Shown piece by piece: positions 25,080-35,596 of a stretch of 64,000 bases of DNA. Source of the stretch: Amyelois transitella. Its lineage: Eukaryota; Arthropoda; Insecta; Lepidoptera; Pyralidae. The stretch lies in the NCBI RefSeq assembly GCF_032362555.1, contig NC_083511.1:11470001-11534000 (forward strand), written 5' to 3'. Under the pieces are notes generated by a model. The model saw nothing but the letters and a program-made list of their open reading frames with translations, did not search any database and was not told the DNA's origin. A program made the position numbers and the translations under genes. How positions within the stretch are numbered: the first letter of the stretch is position 1; each line of letters starts with the position of its first letter.

Positions 25080-25345
25080 TTTGGCATAACGAGTTAGGAT
25101 ACTATTTTTTGTCATAATTGGTTTTGGCATAATATTTCAATAAGCATAAATATATTTTCACTAATTTCTTTTTTGCGCGGAGCAGATGTAATCCCTATAA
25201 GGCGAGTACTTCTTAGGTTAGGTTATACTAATAGTAGGTATGCTTAAAGAAATATGCCTAAAAAGTTATGCCAAATAATATTATGCGTAACAATTATTAG
25301 GCTAAACAAAGGTATGCCATGTAAAATTATGACACAAAATTTTAT
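25080..25345. repeat. Foldback element with repeated GGCATAA/TTATGCC motifs
   Basis: The left side carries several 'ggcataa' and 'gtcataa' motifs; the right side carries several 'ttatgcc' and 'tatgcc' motifs in reverse orientation, around a core with 'cttaggttaggtta'. This is typical of a non-autonomous foldback-type element. It ends next to a LINE tail. Confidence 0.6.
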
Positions 25346-25352
25346 GCTAATA

Positions 25353-25575
25353 GATAGAGAACTAACATACTGTGCCGACCCCACTTAGAAAGTGGGAAAA
25401 TGTAACGACGAAGAAGAAGACAGAACCTGTTAGGAGTACCCGTAATCGTCGAATATGCATGAAGAGTAATGAGTGCAGAGGTTGCGGGAGAGGTTTGTAA
25501 GGATCGTAGCAAGTGGAATTCCATAGTCTCTGCCTACCCCAATGGGAAACAGGCGTGATGGTATGTATGTATAAA
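25353..25575 (+). repeat. LINE 3' fragment, diverged subfamily, (TATG)n tail
   Basis: Starts with 'actaacatactgtgccgacc', a block also found at 60311. It continues with a diverged version of the LINE C-terminus (cgaatatgcatgaagag, 'gtctctgcctacccc') and ends 'gtatgtatgtata'. Confidence 0.75.
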
Positions 25576-25832
25576 TGCCAAAGTGAAACCCACCAAAAAT
25601 ATGTGTAATGCCTGACACTGTTGTTATTAAAGAACCTCAATCATACTGAGTTATTCGGTTGTAGCGTTGCTAAGTCAGACCAAAATTAAATTTGGCAATT
25701 CGGTGCGCAGAAGCGTCATCAGTTAATTCCGGCTCGTATGACTGGAGCACAGATTGCGCTTCTTGGGAATAAGACAAATATCTTGTGAAAATAGATGGTT
25801 TCTTTATAGCGATTTGGTTGTGGTTTATCTAC

Positions 25833-25985
25833 TACTAGCATTTACCTGCAGCTTCCCTCGCGTGATTTTAGTTCAAAAGAATACAGGTTTTTCGCAAATC
25901 CCACGGGAACTAAAGTTTTTACTGGGGACGAAAGGTATCCCATTTCCTTAGTTATATATAGGCGTGATATATCAAGAATAATCCA
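25833..25985 (+). repeat. RTE-like LINE fragment
   Basis: Motifs 'actagcatttacctgcagct' and 'cgcaaatcccacgggaact' are typical of RTE-type 3' regions. Diverged, with no clear ends. Confidence 0.45.
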
Positions 25986-26303
25986 GTATTATAACCCGTA
26001 GAAATGTAACAAACTAAGTAATAAACAGTATGAAAAGGTAATGACGAAGAACATAAAGTTCCACGATCAAACCCAAGATCTTTGGATGGCTGATTATGGG
26101 GAAAATAATTTGGTCATAGTTCTTTCTGATAGATGGAGGCTAACATGTCAACATAATAAAAGCCCTGAAAAATAATATAAACAATTGAAGGTGTATAAAA
26201 CTTATAAACATAAAATGCTACGTTTAGTGTGATTTGAGAGATAAGTATTATGCCACTGTTTGTTAAAATAATAAGTATATTTCAGAATATTAATTTATAA
26301 AAG

Positions 26304-26556
26304 GCCGTGTGGTTCTCGGCACAAATAAAAAAAAAGAATAGGACCACTCCATCTTTCCCATGGATGTCGTAAAAGGCGACTAAGGGATAGGCTTATAAAC
26401 TCGGGATTCTTTTAGGCGATGGGCTAGCAACCTGTCACTATTTGAATCTCAATTTTATCATTGAGCCAAGCAGCTGAATGTGGTCTATCGGTCTTTTCAA
26501 TACTGTTGGCTCTGTCTACCCCGCAGAGGTTATAGACGTGATTATATGTATGTAAG
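26304..26556 (+). repeat. SINE family A, near full length
   Basis: From 'ccgtgtggttctcggcac' to 'gattatatgtatgtaa'. Confidence 0.88.
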
Positions 26557-26742
26557 TAATAGGTTATTGACAATGTTATTAAAGCTAGTGTTATAGTACA
26601 TACATACACACATATGGTCACGTCTAATTCCCTTGCGGGGTAGACAGAGCCAACAGTCTTGAAAAGACTAAATGGCCACGTTCAGCTATTTGGCTTAGTG
26701 ATAGAATTGAGATTCAAATAGTGACAGGTTGCTAGCCCATCG

Positions 26743-27113
26743 GGGTGAAATTGAGTGACCGGATAAGGAACAGCGTGATAAGGGAATGTTGTGATGTGAA
26801 AGAAGATGTAGTTACAGGAATAGAAAAGGGTATGTTGAGATAGTTCGGTCATGTGGAGAGGATGAATGAAAACAGGTTGACTAAGCAGATATACAAGGAG
26901 AGTGTGGAGGGAAAGGTCGGGGTGGGAAGACCTAGACGAACATATCTTGATCAAATTAAGGACGTCCTGGTGAAGGGTCAGGTCAAAAGTGCCCGAAACC
27001 GCCGAGCTTGCATGAAGAGAGTTATGAATGTGGATGAAGCAAAGGAAGTATGCAGGGATCGTGGCAAGTGGAAAGAGGTAGTCTCTGCCTACCCCTCCGG
27101 GAAAGAGGCGTGA
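26743..27113 (+). pseudogene. C-terminus of LINE reverse-transcriptase protein
   Basis: The frame reads a C-terminal LINE motif in the order FGHVERMNENRL, then GRPRRTYLDQI, then ARNRRACMKR, then CRDRGKWKEVVSAYPSGKEA and a stop. This 'GHV.R...GRPR......DR..W' pattern is usual after the reverse-transcriptase domain in many insect LINEs. One in-frame stop (TAG, about 26843) sits directly before FGHVERM, where related proteins have Trp, so even this piece is broken. The reverse transcriptase and endonuclease domains are absent through 5' truncation. Confidence 0.82.
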
Positions 27114-27131
27114 GTTTATGTATGTATGTAT
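26743..27131 (+). mobile_element. 5'-truncated LINE inserted in a SINE
   Basis: Non-LTR retrotransposon end with a (TATG)n tail, flanked by a perfect 12-base target duplication. The coding end is described in the next entry. The shared tail with SINE A suggests the same LINE machinery moves both. Confidence 0.88.
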
Positions 27132-27262
27132 GCTAGCCCATCGCCTAAAAAAGAATCTCAAGTTTGTAAGCCTATCCCTTAGTCGCCTTTTACGACATCC
27201 ATGGGAAAGTGATGGAGTGGTCCTATTCTTTTTTGTATTGATGCCGGGAACCACACGGCATG

Positions 27263-28029
27263 TTATAGTAATTTGAGTAGTTAACAAACAAAAATACTTA
27301 CAACGTATTTAACATTCACTAGAGGTCTTGTGCCAATATGGACCTGATTCCAGTGTCCAGAATAGGATAACAGCGACCTCCCATTGCGGCCAGGAGGGTG
27401 TTGGAGCTGGTATATTAGTAAGTAGGTGAGTAATGTTAGATGCCGTGCCATCGTTAACCATTGGTAAGCCAAATAGTCGAACAGTCTAGAAAAGTTTCAG
27501 AGTTTATTTTCCCTATGTCGCTTTTAACAACATAGTAAAGTGGTTCTATGGCAACATGGCACAATACGGCAAGGATATGGAAATGGAAGTGAGTTACCAC
27601 CTTTTTAAAGGAAATGCTATTTTCAAAAACTCATATTGTTTTTACTACGCTTTTATTAGCTTGGGTTGTATTTATGAATGGTTGTAACGGAATCTTTGAG
27701 CTTAATTTTCACTGGTTTCTAAACGTCTGATCAACTTGGAACTTTGTTATTAGAAAATATTAATTTCGAAATGTCACAATCTTACTCTCAAGAACAGAGA
27801 TACCTAAGTATACTTCATTTACCACTCCAATGGGCGCAACGGGCCTAAAAATGTTATACTCAACAATAAGCATTGTTTTAGTTTCTCGGAAAACTATTGT
27901 TTACTTACAGAAAATACATTAAACAGTGAAAATTAATGGACGTGTCAATTAAGGCACGTCAGGTCAGCACAAAAGAATTCTGTGTTGATAGCACACGGGC
28001 GTCGATAAGTAGGACTATGTTACTTGAGT
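27263..28029. other. Anonymous intergenic DNA
   Basis: No recognised gene or repeat. A small hairpin (gacgtgtcaattaaggcacgtc core) is present at about 27940-27962. Confidence 0.4.
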
Positions 28030-28296
28030 TATCAAAAGAACATTGTCCATTCAAAGAGATTCATCCAGCGCGGGGTCATAATATTTTTATGGCATGTTGT
28101 AAAAAAGCGAACTCGCGGGGCGGCAGTAGTCGATATTATTATTATTCCGCGTACGCAGCCCAGCCCACCCCCGACCAGCAGCCGTCTGTCTTCATGTCGT
28201 CACGACTCCGCGGGTCTCCGCGCACACCTCAGTCGCATTTTGACGGTGAACCACTGTGCACGTGTTATTCCTTCTACCCCTTCTCACCACAACTTG
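28030..28296 (+). other. Candidate 5' exon (possibly of the thymosin gene)
   Basis: A GC-richer island, Pro/Ser-like in translation and C-rich on the plus strand, ends at 28296 with a strong donor (ttg|gtaagtt). The next recognised plus-strand acceptor with 5' UTR before an ATG is 45184, in the thymosin gene. A 17-kb first intron is possible. The open frame across it (from 27936) resembles no known family, so I treat it as a UTR candidate, not a coding gene. It could belong to another transcript. Confidence 0.35.
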
Positions 28297-29634
28297 GTAA
28301 GTTATATTATTGAAACTTTTGTTTAAATATATTTAGGTAGGTTTAAAGTGGAAATTTTGTGTTTGAATTTTTGTTGAGCGAAATTAGCTCGGTTTCACTC
28401 GAGAGTCGACCTGTCGATTAATACGTGCACAAACAATGAGTAGGGGTAGAATAATATTGAACACTTCCTGGTGAATAAAATATAAGAATTACTTCATCGC
28501 AGAAATCCAATTGGAGTTTTTAACGGAACTTTTGTTGGGAAGTGGGAGTGGTCCGGTTGGTAACGAGATTTTTGTGCCGGCTTATTGGATGCGTGTAGTA
28601 ATGGATTCTTATTTATTGTTTCATTGGATTGTCGGTTTGAAAATTATGTAGTTTATTGCTGATGCATTCTTTGCAAGGCAAATGAAATACTGCGAGATTC
28701 ACAACGCATTTTGCGATAAATGCCACCTCATCCGGTGTTAATAATGGTTTGAATTTTAAATCCATCACTCGGGTCTTTGTCTTTATTGTTTTTTGTAAAG
28801 TCAATAATTTATAACGTAATACGAACAGAAGGCGGACTTCAAAATTAGAACCTAATCTTATTAGGTCTAAAAAAGGGTAAGTACAGTAATAATGACGACT
28901 AGAATGACGGATAAAAAAATGCCCATAAAATTTATATCGTAGACCTAGAATTTATTTTTAAATAAAATTGTTCGAATTGACAAAACAAATGGTTCTGTCA
29001 AAAAGAGGTGACGTCGTTGTTTCAAGGGTAGGGGTGAATTTAATCGGGGGTGACATGCGACACGTCACGAGTCGTGACTCATTCAGTAGGTACCCAATTT
29101 ATATATAAAATATTACATATAAAGATTGTCTATTATTTAGCTCAAAATAACTGCAACACCCAAAGAATTTCTTTCGTATGTTTTAGAGAAAAACAACCGT
29201 TTGTTTATGGTTCGTTGAACAGCTTGCGATATATTTATGCTAATACATACAATTATCGCGCTGCGCTAACTGCGGTGTCGTTCAACTTAGATAGTTTTGG
29301 ATCAAAAATCAACATTTTAATTACACGAATTTATTACAATTTAAGTAGGTATGTTTGGTGTATTCAGTCATCGCATTTCTTTTTAAGAGCTGTTAGCTGT
29401 TCCGTTACTTGTTTTTGTACTGACTTTCAGATATAAATAGCATCTGACTAACACATGGTTGAAATGACGAATAACGCTCCTTGTTATTTTGAATTATAAA
29501 CACTTTAGTCGTGGGGTGTAAGCTTAGATTAAGCACTTAAAGTAGAGTGATGATGATTTAAGTGTCTTGAGAATGGGCCTAATAGGTATGATGTTATGCA
29601 CTATCTTTAAACTCAAGTGGATCTTATGTATATG

Positions 29635-29787
29635 TACATACATACATAAAATCACGCCTCTTTCCCGGAGGGGTAGGCAGAGACTACATCTTTCCACTTG
29701 CCACATTCATAACTCTCTTCATGCAAGCTCGGCGGTTTCGGGTACTCTTGACCTGACCCTTTACCAGGACGTCCTTAATTTGATCAT
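29635..29787 (-). repeat. LINE 3' fragment, (TATG)n tail
   Basis: Reverse of the LINE end at 26743: 'catacatacataaaatcacg' at the tail side, 'gcaagctcggcggtttcg' inside, and 'ggacgtccttaatttgatca' at the inner end. Confidence 0.88.
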
Positions 29788-30096
29788 AATGTATATATGT
29801 TTATGAATATTTTTGTTACTGGTTGAAATTTGTTCTAAAAATGGGCTTGAAGATGAATGAAAAACCTTCATGGCATTATAAAAAGCTTTTCTCAAGTCAT
29901 TCTACACGGAAAAACAGACTGTGACTACAGTGTGTATATTCAAGTAAAATGGTATACCTTATACTTGTTGTTATAAGTTGTCAATTATAAAAATTTCTAT
30001 GCACTTGTTCTCAATTTCATTCTAGTTAAGCCAAGAGAGTTGATAATAATGCGACATATTAAGATAATGCCGAAATACGTCAAATAACGAGTTGTA

Positions 30097-30198
30097 AACT
30101 AAGCCATACAGCTAAACTACACTTGGACTCACAGTCTTTTCGATCCCGTTAGCTCTGTCTACCCCGCAAGGGATATACACGTGACTTTACGCATATGT
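30097..30198 (+). repeat. SINE family A, 3' fragment
   Basis: From 'taagccatacagctaaacta' to 'gggatatacacgtgac'. Confidence 0.7.
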
Positions 30199-30449
30199 TA
30201 TCGCTTCTGCTGTATACATACATTCCTACAGACTTTTACTTATGTTCATAATTATGAAGCCGTGATTGGCATCAAAAGTAACTTTCGTGTGCTTTGCGTC
30301 CTACACAATATAGCAGTCCATAATGTACCATAAACAAATTACAAAAGAGTTAAACCGGTCCTGATGTTCGTTGTAGACTTTCTCTGCTTTCGTGTACGTC
30401 AATTGTGATTTTTGACGAAATAATCAACTTGTCACTTTTAATAATAAAA

Positions 30450-30583
30450 AGCGAATAAGGGATAGGCTTACAAACTTGGGATTCTTTTTTAGGCGATGGG
30501 TTAGCAACCTGTCACTATTTGAATCTCAATTCTATCATTAAGCCAAATAGCTCAACGTGGCCATTTAGTCTTTTCAAGACTGT
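30450..30583 (+). repeat. SINE family A, middle fragment
   Basis: From 'gcgaataagggataggctta' to 'gtcttttcaagactgt'; both ends are missing. Confidence 0.8.
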
Positions 30584-31592
30584 CATTATTTCGCTTGAAT
30601 TTTAGTTTGTTTGATAGCAAGTGCATTGTAATTGTAACTATCAAGGCTAAGATGTATCTTATGTTGTTCTTCAATTCCTTGTTTAATTTTTACGAAAACT
30701 ATTATTATTTTATATTTATTAATTTCATTTAACTGGATCTAATTTGTCAATGTAGAAGTTACCTATCAAGTTTACAATGCATTTATAGGTAGTTGACCAT
30801 TAATAACATAATTTCCGTTTCACATTAAGTGCTATTTGTTTCCTCTTCGATTTTAGTAGCTATGTAGGTATATTATATAAAATTTTATAAGGAAAATAAT
30901 TACTGTAACAATGGTCATCACATGCTTTGAATTAAAAAGTAACGATTGACAAAGGCGCGTGTGACTTTGTGAATCATTAATTCCATAATAATTTATTGAT
31001 TAATTTTTACTGCATCTTTCGGCTAACGCGGCAACTTGTATTGCGTCATTATTTTTTTGTTATTTTCAGTATTTACGATATTAGTTATTGATTCACACAT
31101 AAATGACTCAAAATCACAACAGTGCAACCCTTTCAAATTTTACAAGAGTTTAACATCAATACGCACTATACACATAAAAAAATTACCAGAAAACATAACA
31201 CCCACTGAGCTATATAGCAACACATAGTATTCAAACATAATACAATGTGCGTGTAATGAAATTTGCAGACGGGACAGTGTTGTTGAAGTGAGACAGGCAA
31301 AGCACAGACAGGTTAGCTAGAGAGGGAACTCCTCCCGAATCAAATCGATTGCTCGGGGCCCGAACCACCCTAATGGCTAACTGTTAGGGCTGCTTTAAAG
31401 GAATTAGCAGCTATTTTTTGTCTACAGTTCAGCGGTTAGTTATAGGTATTTAAAAAATTCAAAATTCAAAAATTTCTTTATTTTCTCTACAATCTTATAG
31501 TTAGTGTATAAACAAACAAATCACAGGTAAGGAATATAACAAAAGATTGCGAGAGACTGGTGTCTAAACTAAGCAGGGCCTGTATCTCAAGA

Positions 31593-31775
31593 CAAGCTAC
31601 CCGGTCCGGCTTCGCATGGGTTACATTAAAACCTTTTGAATCATTCTATCTATTAAAAAAATGCATTTAAATCCCTAAATGGGATAAGTCCGCCTTTGTA
31701 TATTTTGTCTTGCAAATTTACTGTATTTTTGTGTTCTTTCGTATGTACAATAAAGATATTACAAACAAACAATAA
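31593..31775 (+). repeat. LINE 3' ends (RTE-like motif, then polyadenylated tail)
   Basis: 'acccggtccggcttcgcatg' is the RTE-type motif. It is followed by 'gggataagtccgcctttgta' and 'caataaagatattacaaaca', a typical 3' UTR of a second LINE type. Confidence 0.6.
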
Positions 31776-32479
31776 TGTTGTGCAGTTTTGAAGATCTAAG
31801 CATACAGACATACAGAGATAGGGACGGACGCGGGTAGCGACTTTGGTTTATACTATGTTAGTACTGATACTTAATACTTAAGTACTAAAAGTTAGTTTCG
31901 TTTTGTTGTGTGTTGTAACTTATACTATTTTGACTAACTTTAAATTGAGATTAGATTTAACGAGATCAGTATTTCACTGTCATAAATAAGTATGACTGTA
32001 AATTGTAACGAGAATTTTATCAAAGTTATTATTTTTAATATCAAAGACAAATACTTTATTTGCAATAAATGCGGTACAATTATAGGTGTTACAAGGCATA
32101 TATACATACATTTAACCAGTCATGGCATGCAAAAATCTATCTAGCTAAGTAGTGTGATTTTTGCAAATTTCTTGATAAACACAGTCAGTAAGTACCTACG
32201 TGGAGATGAAAATTTCAAACACCGAATACAGTTGTCATGTTTTAAAAATACTTTACACAAATCTTTCGCACTCGGACAGAATCTGGAATACCTATCTAAA
32301 TATATTCCGATGCAGACTTTGTGTTCACACAAACTCTAGACACGCAGTGCTCCGAACTGTTGATCAATAAAATGAGAGGGGAAGCCACATCCCATTTGCC
32401 CGCCCGGAGACGAACGTAATAATAATGAAACTTTGATCGTCATGTTGTTATTTATGGCTTTCTCCGAATACAATTCGAA

Positions 32480-32572
32480 TGGTACATACATAATCACGTC
32501 TATATCCCGTGCGGGGTAGACAAAGCCAAAGTTTCGATAGGCCACGTTCAGCTGTTTATCTTAATGATATAA
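32480..32572 (-). repeat. SINE family A, 3' fragment
   Basis: Minus-strand 3' part from the short tail 'catacataatcacgtct' to 'cagctgtttatcttaatgat'. Confidence 0.75.
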
Positions 32573-32627
32573 ATTAATTTATATTCTATTTTTTTCATTT
32601 CGAAATGTAAATGAAAAAATGAGAGGC

Positions 32628-32880
32628 ATATATGTATGTATATAATGACGTCTATATCCCTTGCGGGGTAGACAGAGCCTGCAGTCTTGAAAATGCTGAT
32701 AGGCCTCGTTTGGCTGTTTGGCTTAATGATAGAATTGTGATTAAAATAGTAACAGGTTACTAGCCCATCGCCTACAAGAGGAGTTACAAGTTTATAAGCA
32801 TATCCCTTAGTCGCCGTTTACGAAATCCATGGGAAAGATATGGAGTGGTTATATTCTTTTTTCTATTGGTGCACAGGGCA
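32628..32880 (-). repeat. SINE family A
   Basis: Minus-strand copy reaching 'ctattggtgca' at the 5' end; the last bases of the SINE head are altered. Confidence 0.82.
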
Positions 32881-32929
32881 TTAATAGGAGACATTTTGAA
32901 ATTTATATATTTTGGAAATGAAATGGCTA

Positions 32930-33184
32930 ATAAACTTGGGATTCTTCTTGGGAAGCGATGGGCTATCAACCGGCTGCTGTTTGAATCTCCAATCCATCGT
33001 TGTGATGATGAAATTGGCTTTTTAGTATTTTCAAGACTAGAATAGAATAGATTTATTTTCAAAATTGGATACAAGGTATCACTTATTGACGTCACATCAC
33101 TTTAATCTAAATGTAACTACTATCGCTTTCTACTGTTGGCTCTATCTTCCCCGCAAGGGATATAGACGTCATTATATGTACGTA
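32930..33184 (+). repeat. SINE family A interrupted by another repeat
   Basis: Starts at 'aacttgggattcttcttggg' and ends 'gtcattatatgtacgta'. Positions about 33033-33120 are a foreign insert containing 'caaaattggatacaaggtat', which recurs reversed at about 58270-58300. Confidence 0.72.
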
Positions 33185-33513
33185 TTTTTTTTTACTTATT
33201 ATTAACTTCATTGTGGCTTCAAAGATGTGACGCGTTGACTCACACGTAACTAACAAGCCATACCAATGTGTCCATATCGATGATTCATGCGTTACATACA
33301 TACATACAAACATTCTTTATAAACCTGACACGTAATGGCTGCCTTTAATTATGGAATACAAATTAATTCACATATAAACCAACGTACTGCATTAAACTAA
33401 ATTAGCAGGAATTTAAAATGTAATTAGCGCCATCTCTTGTGATAAACTGACATGTTTACCGTTCGTTGTGCTCGTGTTCATGAAATTTATAATTAATTTG
33501 ATGCATTCGGTAC

Positions 33514-33531
33514 AAAAAAAAAAAAAAAAAA
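33514..33531. repeat. Poly(A) tract
   Basis: Simple A run, perhaps a retroposon tail. Nothing upstream is recognised. Confidence 0.5.
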
Positions 33532-33709
33532 AGTCTAGGTTAGCCAGCAGCCATCCGTGAGTAACACGAAACGTGTGTTATAATTGTCTAAGTTGGTCGA
33601 CTTGACGCTCCATAAAATTTTGAAACGCATCTCTTTACGTTCTATCGCTAGCAGAGGTCAATGACACTGTTCGGATACCGAAACATAAATAGGTATTATC
33701 GATTGCAAC

Positions 33710-33962
33710 GGCCTCTGTGGCGCAGCGGTAGTACGCTTGTCTGTGACACCGGAGGTCCCGGGTTCGAATCCCGGCCAGGGCATGATGAGGAAAGAACTTT
33801 TTCTGATTGGCTTAGGTCTTGGATTAGATGTTTATCTATATAATTATTTATTATTATAAAATATAGTATCGTTGAGATAGTATCTCGTAACACAAGTTTC
33901 GAACTTACTTCGAGGCTAACTCAATCTGTGTAATTTGTCCCGTATAACTATAATTATTTATT
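33710..33962 (+). repeat. tRNA-derived SINE (family B), best copy
   Basis: The head has a clear RNA polymerase III A box (tggcgcagcggtagtacgc) and B box (gggttcgaatcccgg). The acceptor stem is only partly paired (gcctctg against ccagggc), so this is a SINE and not a working tRNA. The body and tail end 'aatttgtcccgtataact'. Confidence 0.9.
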
Positions 33963-34199
33963 TCTACAGACCGTATAGCCGAGCTTTAGGTACGTTAAAT
34001 ACCTATATATGTCTCAGCGGCCGTATATAGCCTTAAAGCTATAAAGATGTAGCGGGTGCAAAGATTCGGCTCGACCGCCACCAAATGTCTTATGATTAAT
34101 CTTTTTTTTTTAATTTTGACTTAACTATGTACGTTTTACCGCTGATGTCAAGCAAAGAAAATCAAAAAGGTGATCATTTAACTGAAAATAAATTCACTA

Positions 34200-34320
34200 C
34201 ACCACAGGTAGTCACGCGTAAAAGGTCTTTTTTCGCTAAATGTCCCCTGATCGTAAAATGTCTTTTTCGCAAAATGTCTGATCCGCAGATTTTCTATTTC
34301 GCAAAATGTCGCGCTGGGGA
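34200..34320. repeat. Cluster of 'aaaatgtc' motifs
   Basis: Four copies of cgcaaaatgtc or close variants (cgctaaatgtc, cgtaaaatgtc) lie within about 90 bases, at about 34234, 34254, 34267 and 34301. It looks like a decayed repetitive element. Confidence 0.45.
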
Positions 34321-34756
34321 CTTATTTCATTTAATTAAATTATTTATTTATAGTGTACCTACCTAGTTATAATAATTTAAAAATTCTAGACCTTTCGCGC
34401 ATGAGCCCACATTAAATGCTTACATTCCTTCTTAGAAATTCCTAATTATCGTGAAATAGGGACGCGAAATCTTAATTCTGACACGAAGTCTGAATCGTGA
34501 TTCAGAGATTCAGAAAACAGAAAAGCCTGTTTCGACCTCTATCTTCAAACCAGTATCGTTACTCAATACTGCACCTGTTTCAGTCCAAGGTGTTCTGGTA
34601 GACCTGCAGTGAGTCAGTGCAACAATGCAATGTCTCAATGACAATAGTGTTTACGTAAAAATATCCGCCGCTTGCGCCGACCGGCCGCGCTTTGTTTTAT
34701 GAAAATGGCGTGTGATATCTCGTGAAGTTCAACTTGTTACATCAAGAAATGTTATG

Positions 34757-34832
34757 ATCGTGGCCAATCAGTCTTTTTAAGACTGTTGGCTCAGTCTACC
34801 CCGCATGGAATATAGACGTGAATATATGTATT
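34757..34832 (+). repeat. SINE family A, 3' fragment
   Basis: From 'cgtggccaatcagtcttttt' to 'gtgaatatatgta'. Confidence 0.75.
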
Positions 34833-35056
34833 AGAATGTATTCGGGAATGGAAAGAGTAGTCAGGTCTTTTTACGATTAGAACAAATTAATACTCAAGGC
34901 ACGTGAATCTTGTTCCCGGTCCCACAGGTTCAACTCGTCCGCCATGATTGTTATGTAAAAGCGATTAATTTCCCATCTGTACTCTGTAATATTGAATTGT
35001 GGTAAAAATAAATATATATAAATCTTATCTGGAATATTAGTGGAATCTAAATGCAA

Positions 35057-35299
35057 TCATATCCCGGCATCAATATAGGAAAGAATAGGATCACTCCATC
35101 TCATTTCCCATGAATGTCGTAAGAGCTGTTTGGCTTTATGATAGAATTGAGATTGAAATAGCGACAGGTTGCTAGACCATCGCCTAAAATAAGAATCCCA
35201 AGTTTATAAACCCATCCCTTAGTCGCCTTTTACAACATCCATGGGAACGAGATGGAGTGGTCCTATTCTTTTTTTTATATTGATGCCGGGAACCACACG
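35057..35299. repeat. Two SINE A pieces in opposite orientation
   Basis: A plus-strand 5' piece (35057-35120, 'cccggcatcaatataggaaa') is followed at once by a minus-strand piece (35121-35299) that lacks its 3' tail. Together they form an inverted pair that could fold. Confidence 0.78.
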
Positions 35300-35338
35300 T
35301 AACAGTTCACATATTCTTTTAATTAGAAGACGTTCGTG

Positions 35339-35596
35339 CCGTGTGGTTCCCGGCACCAATACAAAAAAATAATAGGACCATTCTATCTTGTTCCCATGGA
35401 TGTTGTAAAAGGCGACTAAGGGATAGGCTTATAAACTTGGGATTCTTCTTTTAGGCGACGGGCTAGCAACCTGTCACTATTTGAATCACAATTCTATCAT
35501 TGAGCCAATTAGCTCAATGTGGCCTATCAGTCTTTTCAAGACTGTTAACTCTGTCTACCCCGCAAGGGATATAGACATGATTATATGTATGTATGT
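35339..35596 (+). mobile_element. SINE family A with perfect target duplication
   Basis: A full-length 258-base copy between two perfect copies of the 14-base sequence agaagacgttcgtg (35325-35338 and 35597-35610). It fixes the family ends: 5' 'ccgtgtggttcccgg' and 3' '(tatg)n'. This is direct evidence for LINE-style retroposition. Confidence 0.95.

Larger units (their letters stand above)
26598..27262 (-). repeat. SINE family A interrupted by a LINE insertion
   Basis: The 3' half is 26598-26742 and the 5' half 27132-27262, both minus strand. The break falls in 'gctagcccatcg', which is present on both sides (26731-26742 and 27132-27143). This shows that the LINE copy inserted after the SINE. 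Confidence 0.93.

Noticed and set aside
26682..27287. Minus-strand frame of 201 residues
   Set aside because: It reads across a SINE and a LINE in antisense; chance frame in repeats.
27936..28313. Open frame of 125 residues on the plus strand
   Set aside because: It reads across a strong splice donor at 28296 and matches no family; better taken as a possible UTR exon.
28990..29436. Open frame of 128 residues on the plus strand
   Set aside because: Low-complexity codon use, no domain, no splice sites; no support as a gene.
33710..33785. Possible tRNA gene
   Set aside because: A and B boxes are good but the acceptor stem does not pair fully and the body continues as a repeat seen at 42688 and 12581; it is a SINE head.
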